Assembly (NCBI GenBank): GCA_037140475.1
Contig: JBAXEJ010000071.1
Coordinates: 1 to 10,179, forward strand
Source of the DNA: PALSA-1006 sp037140475
GTDB taxonomy: Bacteria > Pseudomonadota > Gammaproteobacteria > Burkholderiales > Gallionellaceae
Length of the DNA: 10,179 nucleotides
Direction: 5' to 3'
Part shown: positions 7,578-10,179 of the stretch, in pieces
How positions within the stretch are numbered: position 1 is the first letter of the stretch
How the letters are laid out: each line of letters begins with the position of its first letter
Made by a program: the position numbers and the translations under genes
Notes under the pieces: model-generated
Seen by the model: only the letters and a program-made list of their open reading frames with translations
What the model was told of the DNA's origin: nothing
Databases searched by the model: none

Positions 7578-8350
7578 TTTGTTTCCTCTTGTTGTACGGA
7601 CGCTTGTTCCTGCTGGTACTCTGCCAGTAGCCGAGCTTCCTGTTTTGTTAACTGGCGTGTTGCCAGCAAATCTGGGCGACGTTCTGCAGTTCGACCTAAA
7701 GACTGCTTCAATCGCCACTTCTCTATTTCAGCGTGATGTCCTGACATCAAAACATCTGGAACACCCTCGCCGTCATAAACTTCAGGGCGCGTATAGTGCG
7801 GACAATCCAGCAGACCATTTACAAACGAATCTTGCTGCGCTGATTCAGCATCACCCAACACACCGGGCAAATGCCGCACCAAACTGTCGATCAACACCAT
7901 CGCTGCCAACTCACCACCGGACAACACATAATCTCCGATGGAAATTTCCTCATCTACCTGCTGTCGAATTAGACGCTCATCCACGCCTTCATAACGACTC
8001 GCCAGCAAAATCAAACCTTCGTCTCGCGCCAACAACTCATTCACCACCTCGTGATTAAGTTTCCTACCTTGTGGCGAGAGATGAATCACTCGACTCTTTG
8101 CTACTCCACTAGCAAGTTGCGCTGCTTTGGCTGCGCCAATCGCTTTTGCTAACGGATCAACCAACATCACCATTCCGGGCCCACCCCCAAAGGGGCGATC
8201 ATCTACCGTACGGTGATTGTCAGTGGTGAAATCACGAGGATTCCATGTCTGCAATTCAAATCTTTTTTGCTCAACTGCTCGTCGCGTGATCCCATACTGA
8301 GTAATCGCGTCGAACATTTCCGGGAACAATGTAACAACATCAAACCGCAT
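7574..8350 (-). CDS. trmD: tRNA (guanine-N1-)-methyltransferase TrmD
   Basis: TrmD is a dimeric SPOUT-class enzyme that transfers a methyl group from S-adenosylmethionine to N1 of G37 in tRNAs with G at position 36, preventing +1 frameshifting. The 258-residue product begins MRFDVVTLFPEMF. It carries DDRPFGGGPGM (50-60), the SAM-binding trefoil-knot segments LSPQGR (91-96), SRYEGVDERL (118-127) and SIGDYVLSGGELA (137-149), then LLDCPHYTRPEV (180-191). Arg159 and Asp174 (QQDSF) correspond to the catalytic Arg154/Asp169 of E. coli TrmD. The frame is open 7 codons further upstream, but the MRFDVVTLFP start is the conserved one. Its A is shared with the rimM stop (TAATG). Only a weak GGA precedes it, so it may depend on coupling to rimM. 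A C-terminal Gln/Glu-rich tail is not conserved in general. Confidence 0.97.
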   Translation of the reverse strand: MRFDVVTLFPEMFDAITQYGITRRAVEQKRFELQTWNPRDFTTDNHRTVDDRPFGGGPGMVMLVDPLAKAIGAAKAAQLASGVAKSRVIHLSPQGRKLNHEVVNELLARDEGLILLASRYEGVDERLIRQQVDEEISIGDYVLSGGELAAMVLIDSLVRHLPGVLGDAESAQQDSFVNGLLDCPHYTRPEVYDGEGVPDVLMSGHHAEIEKWRLKQSLGRTAERRPDLLATRQLTKQEARLLAEYQQEQASVQQEETK

Positions 8351-8883
8351 TATGAGTAATCCGCAAACCAATCTACTCGAATTACTTTGTCTTCAACACT
8401 AACCTGCTGAATCACGCTTTTGATGAACGGAATCAAAATTTCTTTACCGTTCGCATCACGCACACTCAGCACATCGTTCGCGCCGGTTTCTAGCAAGGTA
8501 TCAACGATGCCTAGCGGTTCGTCAGCGAGGTTAATCACCTGCATGCCAATCAAATCAGACCAGTAGTAATCGCCCTCTTCATGCTTAGGCAAACTATCGC
8601 GATGTACCGCAACTAACAAACCTTTGCATTGCTCCGCCGCTGTTCGATCCACAATTCCGGGGAGTTTCGCCACCAAAATTTTGCCGTGAACATTCGCCTC
8701 AAGCACTTTAATTTTGCGCCATGGCTGCTTGTCGTTACCCAAATACCACTCGTCGTAATCAAGCAAGCCATCTAAATACTCCGTAAAGGTTTGTACCTTT
8801 ACCCAGCCAAGAATCCCTTGCGCACCAACGATACGTCCCATGACAACCATGGGATCGAAAGCATTAGGCTTGAACTGCTGCAC
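8350..8883 (-). CDS. rimM: Ribosome maturation factor RimM
   Basis: RimM binds S19 in the 30S head and assists late 16S rRNA/30S assembly. The N-terminal RimM beta-barrel shows VVMGRIVGAQGILGWVKVQT and SLLDYDEW-like YLDGLLDYDEWYLG. The C-terminal PRC-barrel includes YYWSDLIGMQVIN, LLETGANDVLSV and ILIPFIKSVI, ending with VDWFADYS. The chosen start is GTG at 8883, giving 177 residues and a 20-nt overlap with rpsP. The segment FDPMVVMG then aligns with VDPIVLG in E. coli RimM, which has residues before it. ATG at 8850 is a real alternative: 166 residues, 13 nt after the rpsP stop. Neither start has a clear Shine-Dalgarno sequence. The stop shares a base with the trmD start. Confidence 0.93.
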   Translation of the reverse strand: MQQFKPNAFDPMVVMGRIVGAQGILGWVKVQTFTEYLDGLLDYDEWYLGNDKQPWRKIKVLEANVHGKILVAKLPGIVDRTAAEQCKGLLVAVHRDSLPKHEEGDYYWSDLIGMQVINLADEPLGIVDTLLETGANDVLSVRDANGKEILIPFIKSVIQQVSVEDKVIRVDWFADYS

Positions 8884-9118
8884 CAGCGCGCTTAACTAGC
8901 TTAGCTACGGCGTCGCTCAATTGCGCGCCTTTGTCTTGCCAGTGAGTAACACGACCCAGATCCAAACGCAGACCTTCTTGGCCTTCAGCAGCGAGTGGGT
9001 TGTAAAAACCAACGCGCTCGATGAAACGACCATCACGACGATTACGTGAGTCAGCTACAACCACATTAAAGAATGGACGGTTTTTAGAGCCGCCGCGAGA
9101 CATACGAATAATTACCAT
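8864..9118 (-). CDS. rpsP: 30S ribosomal protein S16
   Basis: S16 is a small, basic 30S body protein that binds 16S rRNA early in assembly. The 84-residue product begins MVIIRMSRGGSKNRPFFNVV and continues with ADSRNRRDGRFIERVGFYNP, the strongest S16 signature. LDLGRVTHWQDKGAQLSDAV and a short Ala-rich end follow. E. coli S16 is 82 residues, so the length fits. An in-frame ATG 13 codons upstream (9157) would place leader sequence inside the protein and is rejected because S16 proteins start at this M-V-x-I-R sequence. The Shine-Dalgarno match is weak (GGAT before the ATG). It is the first gene of the operon, and rimM probably overlaps its 3' end. Confidence 0.96.
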   Translation of the reverse strand: MVIIRMSRGGSKNRPFFNVVVADSRNRRDGRFIERVGFYNPLAAEGQEGLRLDLGRVTHWQDKGAQLSDAVAKLVKRAGAAVQA

Positions 9119-9166
9119 AGTCAAAATCCAATTAATATTTATTTGGCCAAACGCCAAAGGGCGCGA

Positions 9167-9196
9167 ATTCTACGACACTTTGCCGAGGAATAGCAA
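9167..9196 (-). promoter_or_regulatory. Putative sigma70 promoter for the rpsP-rplS operon
   Basis: Read on the - strand, TTGCTA (9191-9196) is followed after 18 nt by TAGAAT (9167-9172). Each differs from the -35/-10 consensus in one or two positions. Initiation would fall near 9160 and give a leader of about 42 nt before the rpsP ATG. The location fits exactly between the upstream terminator and the first gene. The assignment rests on sequence match alone. Confidence 0.6.
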
Positions 9197-9228
9197 GTAA
9201 AAAACCTTAAAGGAATCAAGCAACTAAA

Positions 9229-9258
9229 AACCCGCTTAAGCGTTATGCCTAGCGGGTT
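9229..9258 (-). terminator. Rho-independent terminator for the leftward transcript upstream of rpsP
   Basis: AACCCGCT (9229-9236) is exactly complementary to AGCGGGTT (9251-9258) across a 14-nt loop. On the - strand the hairpin is followed by TTTTTAG, a U-tract. On the + strand no U-tract follows. It therefore ends transcripts arriving from the right (the AAA+ ATPase gene and the small ORF) and separates them from the rpsP promoter about 30 nt further on. Confidence 0.75.
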
Positions 9259-9267
9259 TATGAGATT

Positions 9268-9609
9268 TCAGACACTTACTACCTGAAACCGTTTTTTTGG
9301 TGGGATAGGTGCTATTGAATCATTCTCAAAAGCACTTGAATTAAAACAATTTTTTACGTTATCAATTTTCGTGATACCAGCAAAAATACCAGCACCCCTT
9401 ACCACCAACATATTGCTCAACGCCATACCGAGACGTTCATTGTAACAGAAAAAACACTCCATAAAAGACTGGCAAAAGCGTTTTATGACAGTTGCATATA
9501 ACTTACCTCGCCCTTTTTGAGTCAGCACGAAGGCGGATGCCTGCCAACAGTTTCCATAATTCATGGAGAGCAAACTAATTTGCGCCATTACCAAAGTTGC
9601 GCCTTTCAC
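9268..9609 (-). CDS. Hypothetical protein, doubtful 113-codon ORF
   Basis: I do not recognise this protein. The longest reading begins with GTG at 9609, overlapping the stop of the AAA+ ATPase gene as GTGA, an arrangement seen in translationally coupled pairs. Internal ATG starts occur at 9588 (MAQISLL) and 9564 (MNYGNCW). No clear Shine-Dalgarno sequence precedes any of these. The product has several cysteines (including ECFFCYNE), a moderately hydrophobic stretch SNMLVVRGAGIFAGI around residues 65-79 and a basic, Pro-containing tail. No signal peptide or convincing membrane helix is evident. It ends just before the terminator at 9229-9258, so it would be transcribed. In A/T-rich DNA an ORF of this size can occur by chance, and the region may simply be a 3' untranslated segment. 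If it is not a gene, 9259-9605 holds nothing else I can identify. Confidence 0.35.
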   Translation of the reverse strand: MKGATLVMAQISLLSMNYGNCWQASAFVLTQKGRGKLYATVIKRFCQSFMECFFCYNERLGMALSNMLVVRGAGIFAGITKIDNVKNCFNSSAFENDSIAPIPPKKRFQVVSV

Positions 9610-10179
9610 CCAACAAACCCCATTTTGCTAACTGAGCCCCCTTTAATTTTGCATTCATCCAACACTTGGCGATATAGATCACCAGCCGTAGCGGGGATAT
9701 TCAAAATGGAGAACTGTCGAGCAGCAACCGCAAAATCTCCCGGGGTCAGTTTATTCAGATTGCGAACCTGAGACTCCCAATCTTGCGCTGACGACAAATC
9801 TCCACCCAATCTCTCCAACTCCTGAGTGAACATCGCCCATCTTTGATCAGCAGTTAAAAAGTCGAATTTCAACTTAAAGGCAAAACGCCGCAGACTGGCT
9901 TGGTCCAGTTTTTCCATTAAATTAGTAGTGCATACAAAGATGCCATCAAACGCCTCCATTTGAGTAAGCAACTCATTCACCTGAGTAACCTCCCAGCTTT
10001 GCTTTGCATCGCGGCGGTCCGCCAAAAAACTATCAGCTTCATCCAAAACCAAAACAGCCTCTTGCTGACGTGCTTCTGCGAACATATTCGCTATGTTTTT
10101 TTCAGACTCCCCTACCCACATACTTGTTGAATTGCGCTTAAAGGAGACCCACCTCAGGCAGTAAATTGCATCCGAATTT
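9606..10179 (-). CDS. AAA+ family ATPase, C-terminal part (partial, runs off the window edge)
   Basis: The reading frame is open from the right edge of the window to the TGA at 9606-9608, about 190 codons. The Walker A (P-loop) part lies outside. Counting from an internal Met at 10121, MWVGESEKNI (1-10) matches the post-Walker-A segment typical of classic AAA domains. Walker B is VLVLDEAD (23-30, Asp27/Glu28). Sensor 1 is Asn67 in FVCTTNL. Arg78-Arg79 in SLRRFAF are candidate arginine fingers. TPGDFAVAARQ (126-136) is the sensor-2/lid region. The tail DECKIKGG...GFVG resembles the end of a family of bacterial AAA ATPases of SpoVK/FtsH-like type whose substrate is unknown to me. The Met at 10121 is internal to the domain and is not the gene start. 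The segment just upstream (SFKRNSTSMWVG) appears about two residues shorter than the usual KRASDLLSMWVG pattern. Confidence 0.85.
   Translation of the reverse strand, partial: NSDAIYCLRWVSFKRNSTSMWVGESEKNIANMFAEARQQEAVLVLDEADSFLADRRDAKQSWEVTQVNELLTQMEAFDGIFVCTTNLMEKLDQASLRRFAFKLKFDFLTADQRWAMFTQELERLGGDLSSAQDWESQVRNLNKLTPGDFAVAARQFSILNIPATAGDLYRQVLDECKIKGGSVSKMGFVG

Noticed and set aside
7578..7718. 47-codon N-terminal extension of rplS
   Set aside because: This stretch is the trmD 3' coding region in another frame. Conserved L19 begins MNLLAILE with a good Shine-Dalgarno sequence at the proper distance.
7393..8058. 221-codon + strand ORF opposite rplS and trmD
   Set aside because: It spans two conserved genes on the other strand. 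Its Thr/His/Pro/Leu-rich composition is typical of antisense reading.
9119..9157. 13-codon N-terminal extension of rpsP
   Set aside because: It falls in the predicted leader. S16 proteins start at the M-V-x-I-R motif, and the extension matches nothing conserved.
9266..9298. + strand terminator-like hairpin (TTTCAG/CTGAAA followed by a T-run)
   Set aside because: The stem is only 6 bp and A/T-rich with an 11-nt loop, there is no + strand gene upstream for it to serve, and it overlaps the end of the small - strand ORF.

Overview
The window looks like chromosomal DNA of a betaproteobacterium. The 2-methylcitrate locus uses the AcnD/PrpF route instead of PrpD. The conserved rpsP-rimM-trmD-rplS ribosomal operon is present with typical beta/gammaproteobacterial proteins. 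G/C-rich dispersed palindromes of a kind I associate with betaproteobacteria occur between genes. The base composition and repeats would suit a Nitrosomonadales member (Gallionellaceae-like), but that finer placement is a guess.

Region 1 (1-7118, + strand) is a propionate catabolism operon: the last 18 codons of prpB, then prpC, acnD, prpF and prpE. PrpE activates propionate to propionyl-CoA. PrpC condenses propionyl-CoA with oxaloacetate to 2-methylcitrate. AcnD dehydrates 2-methylcitrate and PrpF isomerises the 2-methylaconitate product. A housekeeping aconitase normally rehydrates it to 2-methylisocitrate, which PrpB splits to pyruvate and succinate. All the dedicated enzymes are present apart from the bulk of prpB, which lies upstream with any promoter and regulator. 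prpC-acnD-prpF are tightly packed (19-nt gap, then an ATGATG overlap). The two wider gaps, prpB-prpC and prpF-prpE, both carry copies of one G/C-rich palindromic unit.

Region 2 (7119-7199) is a convergent gap with a strong bidirectional terminator.

Region 3 (7200-9196, - strand) is the rpsP-rimM-trmD-rplS operon, encoding ribosomal protein S16, the 16S maturation factor RimM, the tRNA m1G37 methyltransferase TrmD and ribosomal protein L19. The genes overlap or nearly touch, and a plausible sigma70 promoter lies upstream of rpsP.

Region 4 (9229-10179, - strand) is more A/T-rich. It holds a factor-independent terminator, a weakly supported 113-codon ORF that overlaps the preceding stop (GTGA), and the C-terminal two-thirds of an AAA+ ATPase domain that runs off the right edge. 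This is the least ordinary part of the window, and its interpretation depends on sequence outside it. I see no tRNA, rRNA, CRISPR array, insertion sequence or evident new system.
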